NCBI GenBank assembly: GCA_039704465.1
Contig: JASFAU010000014.1
Coordinates: 620,001 to 684,000, forward strand
Origin: Plasmodiophora brassicae
Taxonomy: Eukaryota; Endomyxa; Phytomyxea; Plasmodiophorida; Plasmodiophoridae
Reading direction: 5' to 3'
Length of the DNA: 64,000 bases
Within the stretch, counting starts at the first letter, position 1. Each line of letters starts with the position of its first letter. The translations under genes and the position numbers were made by a program. The notes beneath the pieces are model-generated. The model was not told the origin of the DNA, searched no databases, and was given only the letters and a program-made list of their open reading frames with translations. Shown here in pieces: positions 40,616-51,638 of the stretch.

Positions 40616-41962
40616 TTACAGAACGGGCCGGCTGGCGAAGTACTCGAGTGCCCGCGTCGCGCTTCGATCCACCACGTTGAACAGCGGGTTGTTCGAGCAC
40701 AGCCGATGTCGTTCCGAGTCGGGTTGATGCTGAGCCAGCGACAGGCCGCTCAGCGCGTAGCACGTGTGGTACAGGTCGGCGTGCTTCCCCGGCTTGTCCT
40801 TGAGGCCGCCGCCCTTCGCCTGGCAGCACCCGACGATATAGTCGCGCAGGGCATCCTCGTTGTAGAGCCAGTGGCCCACGCCCGCTGGGCCCAGAACGAG
40901 GTCCACAAGCGGCATGATGCCGCCCACCCAGTACGAGTAGCAACTGTCCACGAGCTTGTTCGTCCTGCCCTGGAACCCGCCCGCAACCGTCATCTGACGG
41001 TGAACAGCCCTATTCTGCTCATCAGCGTGTGTGGCATTGTTGACGGCCCGGCAACGACACTGTACCAGCGTAGCACACGACGAGCTCGTGTCGCGTCAAG
41101 TTCGCCCAGCAGCAGCAACGCGGCAACGCCACAGAACGCATACCTGTTCCGATGATCAGACAGGACGTCGGCAACGCTCGGACGCGCCAGCCAACCCGCC
41201 ATGCGCTTCATTGCCAGGCTCACCGCCGAACCCGCCCTCGAACGTCTGACAGGATCGAAGCCAGTCGCCAACGCCAGCGCGAAGGTCGTCGCTTGCGATG
41301 GCGCAGAGGTTGGCGGCCGCCAGGGCACAGTAGGCTCCACGAATATCTGCAGGGTTCGCATCAGCGACGACCGCCCATGGGACGACGCACCAGGCCTCAT
41401 ATTACCAATCTCTCCCTGGTCGTGCATCGTGAATCCACCGGACGGGTGCTTTCTGGACAGCAGGAAGCGATGCAGAGCGGCACGATCGATCACGTCCCAT
41501 GCCTCGCGGGTGCCGATCTCAGCCAGCGTCATGACGGCGGCGTAGGTCGGCGCCAGATGCGGAATCTGGCCCGGGCCGCCGCCGAATCCTCCCGTGACGC
41601 TCTGGCACGTCGCCAGGAACCGGGCCACCTGCCCCATCAGGTCGGCATTGCTCTCCATCTGGTCCAGCAGCGCCAGCGAATGCACGATCCAGAAGCACAG
41701 CCAGGGTCGGGACGCGTCCAGCGACGTGGCCCAGGACGGCAACGCGTGCGCCGACGACAGGCAGAACACGGTATGGGCCGTCCTGTGCAACGGCACCTGT
41801 GCATGGCGCGATGGCCGTCAGCGTCGCGCGTGTCGCGGGTCGCGGTCGCACCTCGGCATTGTCGGCCAGCAACCGGACGATGTCCTCCTGGACGGCGCGT
41901 TCCGCGGCCACCGTTGCGAACATTGTTGCCGCAGTGCCGCCCTGCTTGATAGGTATGTACAT
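40616..41962 (-). CDS. FNTB: Protein farnesyltransferase beta subunit
   Basis: The catalytic subunit that binds farnesyl diphosphate and Zn2+ and prenylates CaaX proteins. Exons complement(40616..40993, 41059..41143, 41196..41346, 41406..41796, 41852..41962) give 371 residues. Strong motifs: SLDASRPWLCFWIVHSLALL, GGFGGGPGQIPHLAPTYAAV, the spliced GEIDIRGAYCALAAANLCAI, FEGGFGGEPGNEAHGGYAFC (the zinc-ligand Asp lies nearby), GGFQGRTNKLVDSCYSYWVG and GLKDKPGKHADLYHTCYALS. The LDASRPW and DKPGK segments favour farnesyl- over geranylgeranyl-transferase. The last splice (donor gtcgtt) is the least certain. The 332 bp upstream hold no gene. Confidence 0.94.
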
Positions 41963-42294
41963 AGGCAGGTAGGTGCTGCTCCGGCGACAGACGGACGCCG
42001 AGAACGTTCGGCGCGTGCGTCGGTACCGTAGTGATGCTGGGCGACCCGACCCATATCGGCACACAAACAGGTACAGCATTCAACGATCGCGTGACACGGC
42101 CACCTGGCCTCTGGTGTCTAACCGCTCGTTAGATGTGAGGTTCCGGGTTGCAAGCGTTTGCCGGTGGGGTTCCGGATTGCAACGTCGCGTGTTTCTGGCT
42201 GGCTGGGGACATGCAGTGAGTCAGGGATATGAACTGAAGCTGGAATAGTTTATGTTCAGATATTTTACGCAGTAGAGTACTTGCCAATCGTTGA

Positions 42295-43146
42295 TCAGGC
42301 ATTAGTACCGGGCTTGGCATTGTACGGAAGAGATGCCTGGTTCAGCGGATTCTCAGGAGACTTCTTCCACTGTAACCGATTCGTGGGTCAGAAGACGCAA
42401 GCAGGACTCGCAACCGATACGCGTCTTACCAGGTCCCTCAATTTCTGCTTGTATTGCGAGAGCTTCAGGTGTGGATTCTCATCCTTCAGGATGGGCAGCA
42501 TGCGCTCTTCAAAAGCCGTATAAGCCTGCGCCATACGTCAGAGAAGCGCGGCATGACACACGGTACCAACAGCTGACCGCTTTCGCTCTTCGTTCAGGGT
42601 GGCGGTCAAGCTCCTTCGCCCCCGATACGAACAGCGAATCAAGAGCATCGTCGATACCATGCACTGAAATGATAATCTCATCAGATTGTAATAGAGGCGG
42701 CCACCATCGTTCATCGTACCTTCGACGAAACCGTCGTCAATTAGGTTTCGGTTAGGTTCCATTGGAACCGGTGCCTCTCGATTGTTCTCTTTGACATCCT
42801 CACTGGGTTGCAATGGGCTGAGGAACGACGTTCGCGTCGGCTTCGGGCCGCCGGACTTCATCATCGCTTTGCGCGCTGCCCCTCGGGCCGGTCTCATAGA
42901 CGACAATTCTGCTTCCTCCTGCTCCTTCAATCGCTTCAGCTCCGCCTTCTTCGCCTCGGCCTGCTGCCGCTTCTGATCATTCTGCTCGGCGCGCGCCTTC
43001 TGACGCCCATTCGCCCCGAACGACCAGACCTCCGCTAGATCCGCTTCCTGTCGCTCGCGCGCGCGCGCGTCGCGCTCCTTCTGCACGGCCGCCTTCCGCT
43101 CGTTGGCGGCCGCCACCTTCGTGTTCACCTTTTTGTTGGGCGGCAT
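42295..43146 (-). CDS. CCDC124: CCDC124 homologue (ribosome-associated coiled-coil protein)
   Basis: Exons complement(42295..42369, 42430..42525, 42578..42663, 42720..43146) give 227 residues, the normal size. The N-terminal half is a charged helix (MPPNKKVNTKVAAANERKAA). The conserved C-terminal part, reached only after splicing, reads KELDRHPERRAKAAYTAFEE, RMLPILKDENPHLKLSQYKQ and WKKSPENPLNQASLPYNAKP. CCDC124/Lso2 binds the ribosomal A and E sites and supports recovery of idle ribosomes. It is transcribed divergently from the DEAH helicase across 98 bp. Confidence 0.93.
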
Positions 43147-43244
43147 CGCTTCGTTCGTGGGCGTTGACGCAATCTTCTTTGTACGGTTCCTCCACGGACT
43201 CCGTGACGGACTCCGCGACGACACGGCCAGGTCCCTCTCCCGCT

Positions 43245-45287
43245 ATGGGCTTCATGCCAGCCTTGCCAACACGATCGCCCGTTGTTAACTTCGATGACAA
43301 TGCTGCTGGATTGCCTGCACAAACTTGTCAACCATCGAGGGACGACCTGCAGCGGCAACGACAATCCCTTCCCATCTTCAAACACCGGAAGCGGTTAATT
43401 GACGCGGTTCGTGCCAACGCGAATCTTGTCGTGGTCGGTGAGACAGGATCAGGAAAGACCACACAGTTGCCGCAGTACTTACTCGAGACGACGGGGCTGG
43501 TGCCGAACGGCCAGAAGGTTGTCGTAACACAACCGCGTCGTGTCGCTGCCGTTACCGTTGCTCAGCGTGTCGCTATGGAGATGGGGACCGCTGTTGGACA
43601 GACCGTCGGATATCACATTCGGTTCGAAGATCGCACATCCGCTTCCACGCGTCTGAAATTCGCCACCGACGGTATGCTTCTTCGCGAGTGTATCACCGAC
43701 CCGGATCTGTCTCGGTACGCCGTCGTTATCCTGGACGAAGCGCACGAACGTACCGTCCACACCGACGCCCTTCTCGCTCTCGTCAGGCGTGCCCAGCGTA
43801 ATCGTCGACAGAAGGGTCGCCGCGACCTGAAGGTCATCTGCATGTCAGCGACGATCCAGTCGGAACGATTCGCAGAGTATCTCGACCAGTGCCCGATCGA
43901 GATCATCAAGGGGCGAACATTCCCCGTTGATATCTTCTACCTTCGGCAACCCGAACGCGACTACGTCGACGCCGCCCTGATCGCCATTCTCCAGATCCAC
44001 TTGGACCGGCCGCTCGACGGCGACATTCTCTGCTTCCTGACCGGGCAGGAAGAGATCGAATCCGTGCAAGGCCAGCTGGAAGACCGCGTTCGCCTATTAT
44101 CCAGCGAGCACGCCCCGTTGCTGATCCGACCGATTTACGCCGCGTTACCTCAGGCCGCCCAGATGCGCGTCTTTGAGCGAACGCCCGATGGCGCGCGTAA
44201 GGTTGTCCTGGCCACGAACATCGCCGAGACGTCGATCACGATCGACGGGATTCGGTACGTGGTCGACTGTGGCCTCGCCAAAAAGCGCACGTTCCAGTCG
44301 GTGACCGGTGTGGACTCGCTGGTTCCGTCGGCGATCGCGCGCAGTGAGGCCTGGCAACGATCCGGTCGTGCCGGGCGGCAGATGCCCGGCCAATGCTACC
44401 GGTTGTACACAGAGGAGACATTCGACACCCTGGACGAGGTCGCCGTCCCGGAGATCCAACGGTGCAACCTCGCCAGCGTCGTCCTGCAGCTGAAGTCGCT
44501 CGGGATTGACGACATTCTCGGGTTCGAGTTCATGGACCCGCCCAAGAAACAATCGCTAATCCAGGCGCTGATGCATCTGTACGAGCTCGAGGCGCTGGAC
44601 GCCCAGGGACGGATAACGGCGTTGGGGCGGCGCATGTCCCATCTGGCGCTGGAGCCCGTTTTCGCCCGGGTGCTGTTGGCCTCTGTCGACATGGGATGCT
44701 TCGATCCCATCGTCACCATCATTGCGATGCTGTCCACCGATCCCGTCTTCCACTACAGCAACAGCGTGAGGGAGGAAGCTGACGCCGCCCGGCGACGATT
44801 CGCTGGCGGCGGTGGCGATCACGTCATGCTCCTGAACGTGTACGATGCGTGCCGACAGGTGAACTTCGACGAGCGATGGTGCACACAGAACTTCGTCAGC
44901 GCACGAGCGCTGCGGAAGGCAAGGTCGATCAGAGCGCAGCTTCAGCAGGCGTTTGCCAAGGTGCCGACGGAGACGAGCTTGCCCGGTGAGAACCCCGAGG
45001 CGCTCGGCGAGCGGATTCGCCGATGTCTCATCACCGGAATGTTCCTCAACGTCGCCATCCTGCAACCGGATGGGTCGTACCGGACGCATACGAAGCAGGT
45101 CGTCAGTTTGCACCCTACATCGTCATTGTTCCCCAAGCGCCCGAAGCCGACGTGCGTCCTGTTCACCGAGCTCATCCGCACCACGAAGGTCTACATGCGA
45201 ACCGTCAGCGAGATCGATCACGCGTGGGTGCACGAATGCACCCCTAGGGTGCGGCTTGTGAATCCGCACGATGGTGCCCGACAATAA
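43245..45287 (+). CDS. DEAH-box RNA helicase (DHX33/Prp22-like subfamily)
   Basis: An intronless 680-residue helicase of the DEAH/RHA group. Motif I is GETGSGKTTQ, Ia TQPRRVAA, II DEAH, III SAT, V TNIAETSITIDG and VI QRSGRAGRQMPG. The ratchet (HA2) and OB-fold domains follow, with VLQLKSLGIDDILGFEFMDP and MFLNVAILQPDGSYRT. The short N-terminus without S1 or RS domains resembles DHX33, which acts in ribosome biogenesis, but the subfamily is not certain. The ATG at 43245 is the first; the frame upstream begins at a TTG. Lack of introns contrasts with its neighbours. Confidence 0.93.
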   Translation: MGFMPALPTRSPVVNFDDNAAGLPAQTCQPSRDDLQRQRQSLPIFKHRKRLIDAVRANANLVVVGETGSGKTTQLPQYLLETTGLVPNGQKVVVTQPRRVAAVTVAQRVAMEMGTAVGQTVGYHIRFEDRTSASTRLKFATDGMLLRECITDPDLSRYAVVILDEAHERTVHTDALLALVRRAQRNRRQKGRRDLKVICMSATIQSERFAEYLDQCPIEIIKGRTFPVDIFYLRQPERDYVDAALIAILQIHLDRPLDGDILCFLTGQEEIESVQGQLEDRVRLLSSEHAPLLIRPIYAALPQAAQMRVFERTPDGARKVVLATNIAETSITIDGIRYVVDCGLAKKRTFQSVTGVDSLVPSAIARSEAWQRSGRAGRQMPGQCYRLYTEETFDTLDEVAVPEIQRCNLASVVLQLKSLGIDDILGFEFMDPPKKQSLIQALMHLYELEALDAQGRITALGRRMSHLALEPVFARVLLASVDMGCFDPIVTIIAMLSTDPVFHYSNSVREEADAARRRFAGGGGDHVMLLNVYDACRQVNFDERWCTQNFVSARALRKARSIRAQLQQAFAKVPTETSLPGENPEALGERIRRCLITGMFLNVAILQPDGSYRTHTKQVVSLHPTSSLFPKRPKPTCVLFTELIRTTKVYMRTVSEIDHAWVHECTPRVRLVNPHDGARQ

Positions 45288-45329
45288 ACGGCTTGTATTT
45301 ACGTCGTAACGTGTCCGGTGTCGCGCCGC

Positions 45330-45924
45330 TCAGACGCCGCAACGGCACGGGCGGGTCCGTTTCTCGTCCGCCGATGGCTTGCTGAATATGAAATGGCCGA
45401 CCGCGCCACCAACCGCAATAGCGACAAACAGGCCGACATCATCTGTTGTGGAACGACGCTATCGAATCAGATGCCAGGTGACTTGAGCGGGTTAGCGCTT
45501 GCAACGCACATGTCATCGCGACAAGCATGACCCAGAGGCTGAGAACGATGCGGATCAGCTCCAGAAACGAACGCCCGAATCGATATGGCAGCGACAGCGC
45601 AACGATGCCAGGTGGAGTCAGTAATGGCAGCCTGACCGGTGCAGTCAGCACGCGAACGTGGTGGGCAAGAAGATGCCCTTACTCTGCGCTGCCCGACGCG
45701 GCGCCTGCCCCGATCGGGCGTGCCAGCCCCCTATCCAACCCAGCCTGAATCGAGTCCAGTCCGTACAGGAGCGCGGCGACGACGGCGACGGCAACGAGCG
45801 ACGCGCAATACCCCGGGACGGTCTTGATCTCCCAGAACGAGAACAGGACGTGCTGGTGCTGCCAGTGCGTCGTGAAGTACATCGGCATCGTCATCGGCGG
45901 CATCGGCATGCTCAACGACGACAT
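45330..45924 (-). CDS. Ctr-type high-affinity copper transporter
   Basis: Exons complement(45330..45442, 45510..45631, 45740..45924) give 139 residues. The Met-rich N-terminus (MSSLSMPMPPMTMPM) supplies copper-binding Mets. The first helix segment is VLFSFWEIKTVPGYCASLVA; the second is SLWVMLVAMT, the family MxxxM motif, and the splice gives MTYDVGLFVAIAVGGAVGH, matching the third helix. The tail ends RPCRCGV, a CxC copper-exit motif. Ctr proteins form trimers that import Cu(I). The 108-nt first intron is longer than others in the window and less certain. Confidence 0.9.
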
Positions 45925-46326
45925 CCCGTCGCAATCGGCACCCGCCCACTTGCGAACTGTGCCACACAACTGCCTGGGACGCAAAAATAGTCGCCCCCAC
46001 GGTCCCACCCCCCACGACTGTCACGGGACCGTCCGTGCTCTCGTGGCCTGCGACCACCGTCCCCGAGGACATGGGCCCTTTTGCAACATAAAACAGCCGA
46101 CGTGACGCCCGCTCCGTTGTCGAAACGTGTTCGTACGTACAGCCAGTCGGCTGTGGTATGCAGTGGAGCTACCTGCCTACTACCTGGACACGTAGGTCGT
46201 CGGGTCGGTGGGAGGGGGCCGCCTGCGGCGACCTATTTCCGGAACGGGTTGGCCGTCCCGGTCCGGGGGGGCCGGTGGGCCGCGCCGCCACAGCGGGGCG
46301 GCGATTGGCGAAAAGCGGAAAAACCG

Positions 46327-47499
46327 ATGCCCCCAGTGGGCGTTGCGCACGCTAGAAGCGCAACTGCGCGCTCGGTTTGGTGCAGCCACCACAGTGGACG
46401 CGATCCGGTTACCATTGGCGCACGCCCCAACGCCGAAAACATCATTGGCAACGCGGCGGCGCGGGCCTCGTATCTTGGCAGCAGCAGCAGCGGGCCCGGG
46501 ATGCAGCTGGTGGGCGACAACGCGATGAAGACGTCGGTCGGGTTCAACATCCGTACGCCGACGTTGCAGCCGGTGCCGGCCGCGTCGACCGGTGGCCGGC
46601 CGGCGTCTGCGTGTTTCAGCCCGAGCATATTCCTCGATGGCCCCAACGGTGACCCCATCGCCGACATCTGCCTGCCCAAGGTCCCCGATGATGTGCCCGA
46701 ACGGTCATTGCTGTCCCGGTATCGGAGGTCGACCACGGACGATGTCCTCCTGTCTCTGCTTGAAAGGCAAGATGACGTTGCCGCGCCCAGCGATGCCTCG
46801 ATGGCGTCGGCTGGTCCGCCTGGCCTACAAGAGGCGTCGCTCGACGACATGTTCCGCGATATGTCCCCGTCGCCAATGTCTCGCCTGCGTCCCGATTCCA
46901 TGTTCGATTCGGAGGCATCGCTCCCCGGGTCCAGTTGCCATCAGTGCAAGAACAGGCGCATGCCCAACGAGCTGTCGTTCTGCTGCGCCGACGCTACCGA
47001 CGAGGCATCGGGATCGTGCCGGAAGAAGTACTGTGACATCTGCCTGCAGAAGTTCTACGGCGAACCTCGAGACGACCAAGAGCGTGATGTGGAGCGACTC
47101 CCCTGGCCATGCCCATCGTGTCGCTCGATCTGCACCTGTGCCGCCTGTCGTCGCAACAAGGTGAAGCGGCCCGTCCCAGAGCACCTCTTGCAATCGACGT
47201 CACCGGCGACGCTGTATGCCGTCAGCCTCGTCTACTTCGGCCAGGACATCACAGCACCCGTGGCGTCCGAGCTGATGAACCTGGCCACGCCGGAACCAAT
47301 AACCGGGAGGAAACGACCACTGCAGCAACTGGATAAGCAGAAGAAGTCGGCGCCACGCTCCAAGAAACACTGCCCGTTCGACAAATCGCCACCACCCACT
47401 GATCTGTCTCGTTTGGGCCCTGAGGAAGCCGACGAGGTCGTCGTGTTGCAGGGGTTAAGGGCAGCGGCCGAATCTGCATCTGCAATCCACGCCCTGTAG
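46327..47499 (+). CDS. zf-4CXXC_R1 (CDCA7-type) zinc-finger protein
   Basis: The C-terminal region carries the Cys-rich domain of the CDCA7 family: CHQCKNRRMPNELSFCC, CRKKYCDICLQKFYGE, LPWPCPSCRSICTCAACRRN. In animals CDCA7 binds hemimethylated DNA and recruits the remodeller HELLS; related plant proteins are nuclear regulators. Upstream residues are low-complexity with Ser/Pro and Asp runs. The start is unsure: ATG 46327 gives 390 residues and ATG 46501 gives 332; a frame further upstream starts with TTG. A Lys-rich segment (KRPLQQLDKQKKSAPRSKK) may be a nuclear signal. Confidence 0.85.
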   Translation: MPPVGVAHARSATARSVWCSHHSGRDPVTIGARPNAENIIGNAAARASYLGSSSSGPGMQLVGDNAMKTSVGFNIRTPTLQPVPAASTGGRPASACFSPSIFLDGPNGDPIADICLPKVPDDVPERSLLSRYRRSTTDDVLLSLLERQDDVAAPSDASMASAGPPGLQEASLDDMFRDMSPSPMSRLRPDSMFDSEASLPGSSCHQCKNRRMPNELSFCCADATDEASGSCRKKYCDICLQKFYGEPRDDQERDVERLPWPCPSCRSICTCAACRRNKVKRPVPEHLLQSTSPATLYAVSLVYFGQDITAPVASELMNLATPEPITGRKRPLQQLDKQKKSAPRSKKHCPFDKSPPPTDLSRLGPEEADEVVVLQGLRAAAESASAIHAL

Positions 47500-47615
47500 G
47501 CGGCTGCGTCACCGTAACGTCATCGTGTATGTTGTATCATCCCAATAGCATACTCTTGAGGATCGTCCCCGTTCATAAACCGTCAAGTTTCCAGCCACGC
47601 TATCGGTTTCGTACA

Positions 47616-50238
47616 TCAGGGCGGCTCGGCGAGCCATGCGTGCACCTTGTCCCACATGGCCTGCTTGAACCGGTCGGTCTCGGCGCGCGTCGCCGCTGCG
47701 CGCCATCGCATCCAGAGGCGGCGTAATCGTACACGTTGACCCCGCTTGCTGGTTACGCGTAACCGGCGCTGGACACGCTTATGCCAGAAACGCACCGCCA
47801 CCCGCATCCGCATCAGGTGACGCGACGAACGGCCTGACGATACGATCCTGGTTAGCGTTCAGTGTGAGTCGCGCGCCACGGTTTCTGACCTTGCTGAAGC
47901 GCGGATCGCCATTGCCCCCATGCTGTCCGGATTCTGGCGTGGTCAGCGACCTCCTCTGCACGAACCAGCACTGTGGCCCGAACCGATCGAGCGTGATGCC
48001 ACGACCTCCACGTCCTGGATATAAGCTTTGCGTTATAGAACGTGACAGAGCTGCGCTGCTGTTGCCTGCAGAACTCGACCAGGCGCCGCCAAGGGCCCCA
48101 GCCGCGGTACACAATGGACGAACGATCCCTGTGCATCAAGGCCAGCGCGGTCATCTGTGACGCGATCTGTCTGCGACGTTGCCGCTCCTGTTCGGCAGCT
48201 AGGTCGGCAATGGCCTTCAGTTCCTCTTCGCGTTGCCGTTGCTGGGCAGCGGCAGCAATTCGTGCCTGTTCTTCAACCATAGCCTTCTGCCGCTGTTGCT
48301 CGACGCGTTCTTCAGCGTGACGTCGCCGCTGCTCGGCGACAACGTCAGGAGCCGGGGTAGATGGCCTCCTGACGACGTACATATCAGTTCTCGTGTCATG
48401 GCCCACCCTTTGCAGATCGAACTTCTTTGGAACTCGTTTGGCTTTGACCGCCGTCGTGGAGCGACTTTGACGAAGACCGGGCGAAGGTCGCGTTGTGTTG
48501 CCGTTCTCGGTTGTGGGCATAGCAGCTAAGGCGCCGATTAGCGACCCGGCCATTCGGCGCCGCTCCTCGCTCTCCTGCAGGACGCTTCGGGCAACCTTCT
48601 CCGATCGAACGAATGCCCGCCATTGATGAAATGTCTGTCGGAAATAGTCAGCCTTGCTGGATCACGCGACACCGACTACACCCAATGCGCTTACGTCTAT
48701 TAACCTGCGATGCTGGGCCCTCTCGAACGCAGTGATGGATGCGGTGAACCGACGGCGAAGGACGGCATTGGCCCATTGAGACCACGCTCGAAACGCGCGC
48801 CGCTGTTTACGCACAGCGAGTTGCCGTTCATAGAATGCAACATCCATCTCAGCTGGTTCGTCTTGTGCCTGGCACGGATCCCGATCGAAGGTTTCGATTG
48901 TCGTTTCAATGGCAACGCCATCGTGGCCGACTGCTCCTGGGATGCATGGTGATGGAGACTCGATTCCAGGGTTAGCAGCATCGGCGTTGTCAGAGTCGCC
49001 CCTTCCGCCTGCTTGACCAAACTTCCCGCTGTCGTTGTCGTAGACAGTTCCAGGGTCGGGGACGATTTCAGCAGTTTCATCTTTAGTGGCGACGTCGGCA
49101 CCGGGTGACGATTCAGGAAGGGCTCGCGGATCACCAGCATCCACACTCGGCAGTGTCGAGTCAACGCGTTCCAGGCAACCGTGCAGAGGTGAGATTGTCG
49201 CTGAACCCCCATTGTCAGGGCGCCTGACGTTGATCTGGTTCGTGGTATCTGAACCTTCAGCAGACGAGTGAACTACCAGAGCAGGTTGCGTTGCGGTCCA
49301 TGTCTGGTCGGTGTTTTCAACGGTTTCCTGAGGTTCACACTTGATTCTCCTCTGGCAAGGAGTTATACTGTCGTCGACAGCGGCGTCTACGTCTTTTTCA
49401 TCGCCGTCGACGCCGTTGCCCGTGTCACTTTCATCACTGATGGTTCCGGATGTGTAACGGTGAACAGATGCCTTCGGTCTGGATCGCCTTCGACAGTCGT
49501 ATACCCTGTTCCCATACCGTTCCGACGCATTAGCAGTGAAGATCGCGGGTTACCGGAGACATTCTCACCCATCGTGTCGCAGCAATTCGTTGTACTTGGA
49601 GTCCCGTTTAATTCCCGACGATTGCTCGTCGATAGCAAAGCATCGACGCAGTAACGCGCGCGCGTCTCCGTTATATGGAGAATTCTCTGTGTCGAACTGG
49701 TCGCGTCGGGACACCACGCCTCTCACCGCGCTCTCCGCGTCGCTTTCTATCGCCTATGAGCGCGTAATCAGCGCCAGAGAGTTGTGCTAACGATTACGTA
49801 CCTTGACCCATTCCTGCACGGATTGCGACGTACTGTACGACTTGCGTTCTCGAGCTTCTTGGAGTAGATTCCAGACGCGTGCATTGGCCTCGATCGTTTC
49901 AACCTGTTGAACCTCCCATGGCCGCAGCTCGTCGTCGTCCAGTCCCCTCAGCCGATCCTGAGCAAGCGTCGATAACGAAAGCCCACACTGCGCAATCGTT
50001 TCGTTCTCACCCATGCAGTAAGCTCGCCCTCTTCGACGAGTAAACTCGAGCGCGGAAGCGATGTCCGGGCACGATTTCTAGACGGTACGCGACGTTTAGG
50101 TGTAGAACGTTTTACGACAGGCGACGGTGCGGGTCGTGCAGGCATGACCAGTTGCGGCCCGCCAATAGGTCTAGACTGTGGCCGCCCTGGACCAAGCATC
50201 GAACGGCCTGAAATGCCAAGCATGCCATCCATCACCAT
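47616..50238 (-). CDS. CCDC191/Sfi1-like coiled-coil protein of the basal body or centriole
   Basis: Six exons join to 786 residues: complement(47616..47833, 47890..48652, 48695..49505, 49569..49753, 49802..49957, 50011..50238). Repeated aromatic motifs spaced along helices are characteristic: RAFRAWSQWANAVL, YFRQTFHQWRAFVRSEKVA, RGWGPWRRLVEF, RTWRSWHHARSV, RTAWGQWRSAL and RLWMRWRAAA. They match CCDC191 and Sfi1 repeats that bind centrin. A long Glu/Gln/Arg coiled coil (EQRRRHAEERVEQQRQKAM) lies between them. The first 330 residues are acidic and disordered. The first intron (donor gtgaga) and the 42-nt intron at 48653-48694 were needed for continuity. Most ordinary frame searches would split this gene into four. 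Confidence 0.78.
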
Positions 50239-50474
50239 GACAGCGGCGCTTGCTGATAGAATCCGAGAATGACCCGAGGGTCTGTGACAAGGTGCGCTCA
50301 GTGAAGACCTTGACGAAGCGGGAGGACAACTTGACAATGAGACTACACACATGTCGTTGTTTATTTACGAACCGTCATCACTGTCGGATGGGTCGACGGT
50401 AGGCCCAGGAACGTTCGCGTTTACCGCCCACATTAGTGCAGGGACAAGAACGCGGTTCGAATGATATATTCCTA

Positions 50475-51020
50475 TCAGCTCAGGGAATCAGGACAGACGA
50501 GAATCACCATGTCAACGTGACGATTACCGTGAAGGTTACGAAATCGTATGAGCTCTTTGTGTGAAATTACCGGTACCTTGACGTATCGGGCTGTTGTGGT
50601 GGAAATCCATTGCTGATTGTCGAACTGGGAGTTGACATGCATGGCCCATCTTTGCCATAAAGATTCATCGCTGAGAAACCGGTGCAATACGTACGCCGCG
50701 CAGAGCGACAGCGACCACCCCGGCAGCGCGTCAACGTAGGCACGAAACTCATCATACACGCTCCCGATAACCTTGAAGTTGACCTTCTTGCATGCCTTGC
50801 TCGCCCATTTCGCCTTCAGCGACCTCACACTGTCCGTCCCCGGCGCTCGCCGCTGCAGCGTCGACGACGACGCCGCGGCGACAGGTGCCGGCGTGGATCG
50901 CGGACGCCCTAACGGGAACAAATCCAACGGCGTCAGCTCGCCCGTCGGCCACCCATCATATGCCGGGTACAATGTTGCCTCCGAATCATTGACTGTTTGA
51001 TGAGGCCATTCTACCGCCAT
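50475..51020 (-). CDS. Hypothetical 181-residue protein
   Basis: From the ATG at 51020 the frame runs 181 residues. The middle (KAKWASKACKKVNFKVIGSV, YDEFRAYVDALPGWSLSLCA) and the end (ISHKELIRFRNLHG, DMVILVCPDSLS) look protein-like with mixed helix and strand. No family is recognised. No intron is required. The start could be further downstream. Confidence 0.5.
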   Translation of the reverse strand: MAVEWPHQTVNDSEATLYPAYDGWPTGELTPLDLFPLGRPRSTPAPVAAASSSTLQRRAPGTDSVRSLKAKWASKACKKVNFKVIGSVYDEFRAYVDALPGWSLSLCAAYVLHRFLSDESLWQRWAMHVNSQFDNQQWISTTTARYVKVPVISHKELIRFRNLHGNRHVDMVILVCPDSLS

Positions 51021-51269
51021 CCGTCGGCAACAACTTGCCAATGATCAGCACGCCTTTTTTGTCGCCAATCGATCGGCATCTGGTCGAACGCGCTCCCTTT
51101 CGTCTCACATATTACTTGTACGGAATACGCCGGGGCAGAACCTGCAACTAGTATTCGGTAATGGCGGTGTACGGTCATGAATGTCGCGTTGCAAACGTAG
51201 AGCAGTTGCTGGGTTGTATGAGGTTTGGGGTTGGGTCAGTGACGCAGGGCAGACTTGCGATTATAGGGC

Positions 51270-51638
51270 TCAGAGGTTCTGCTGCGTGAGCATTTCGGCG
51301 ACCTTTCCGAGGCCGACCGACAGCACTTCGGCGGTAGCGCCGTCTTTGCCAACGGCGACAAGCAGCAGCGTCTTGGTCTTGAACACGCAGGCGGGCGCCG
51401 GGCCAGCTCGCGCCTGAAGCGAATCGCCGTCGGTACGCAGGAGCATGAACTTCTTACCGCCGATCGTCAGCGAGGACATGCCCGCGCCCGACAGGCCCGA
51501 CACAATCGCCTTGATCTCGGGCGCCGTCACGGTCAGGCCGGACTGGGCGCAGGTAGCCCCCTCGAGCGTGAAGATGCCCCCGCCCTGGATGTCCTTGATG
51601 GCCAAAACGTGCGCGTTCCATGCATCCCAGCCCGACAT
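51270..51638 (-). CDS. Profilin
   Basis: An intronless 122-residue profilin, an actin-monomer and poly-proline-binding protein that promotes filament elongation. It starts MSGWDAWNAHVLAIKDIQGG, with the conserved W in the first helix. The central strand is TIGGKKFMLLRTDGDSLQAR, and the C-terminal strands and helix end AEMLTQQNL. Length and layout are typical of protist profilins. Confidence 0.93.
   Translation of the reverse strand: MSGWDAWNAHVLAIKDIQGGGIFTLEGATCAQSGLTVTAPEIKAIVSGLSGAGMSSLTIGGKKFMLLRTDGDSLQARAGPAPACVFKTKTLLLVAVGKDGATAEVLSVGLGKVAEMLTQQNL

Noticed and set aside
43164..43244. Upstream extension of the DEAH helicase start
   Set aside because: The frame begins with TTG and lies in the divergent promoter; the first ATG is at 43245.
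48662..49212. Separate small genes within 47.6-50.3 kb
   Set aside because: The segments join in frame through plausible splice sites into one 786-residue coiled-coil protein.
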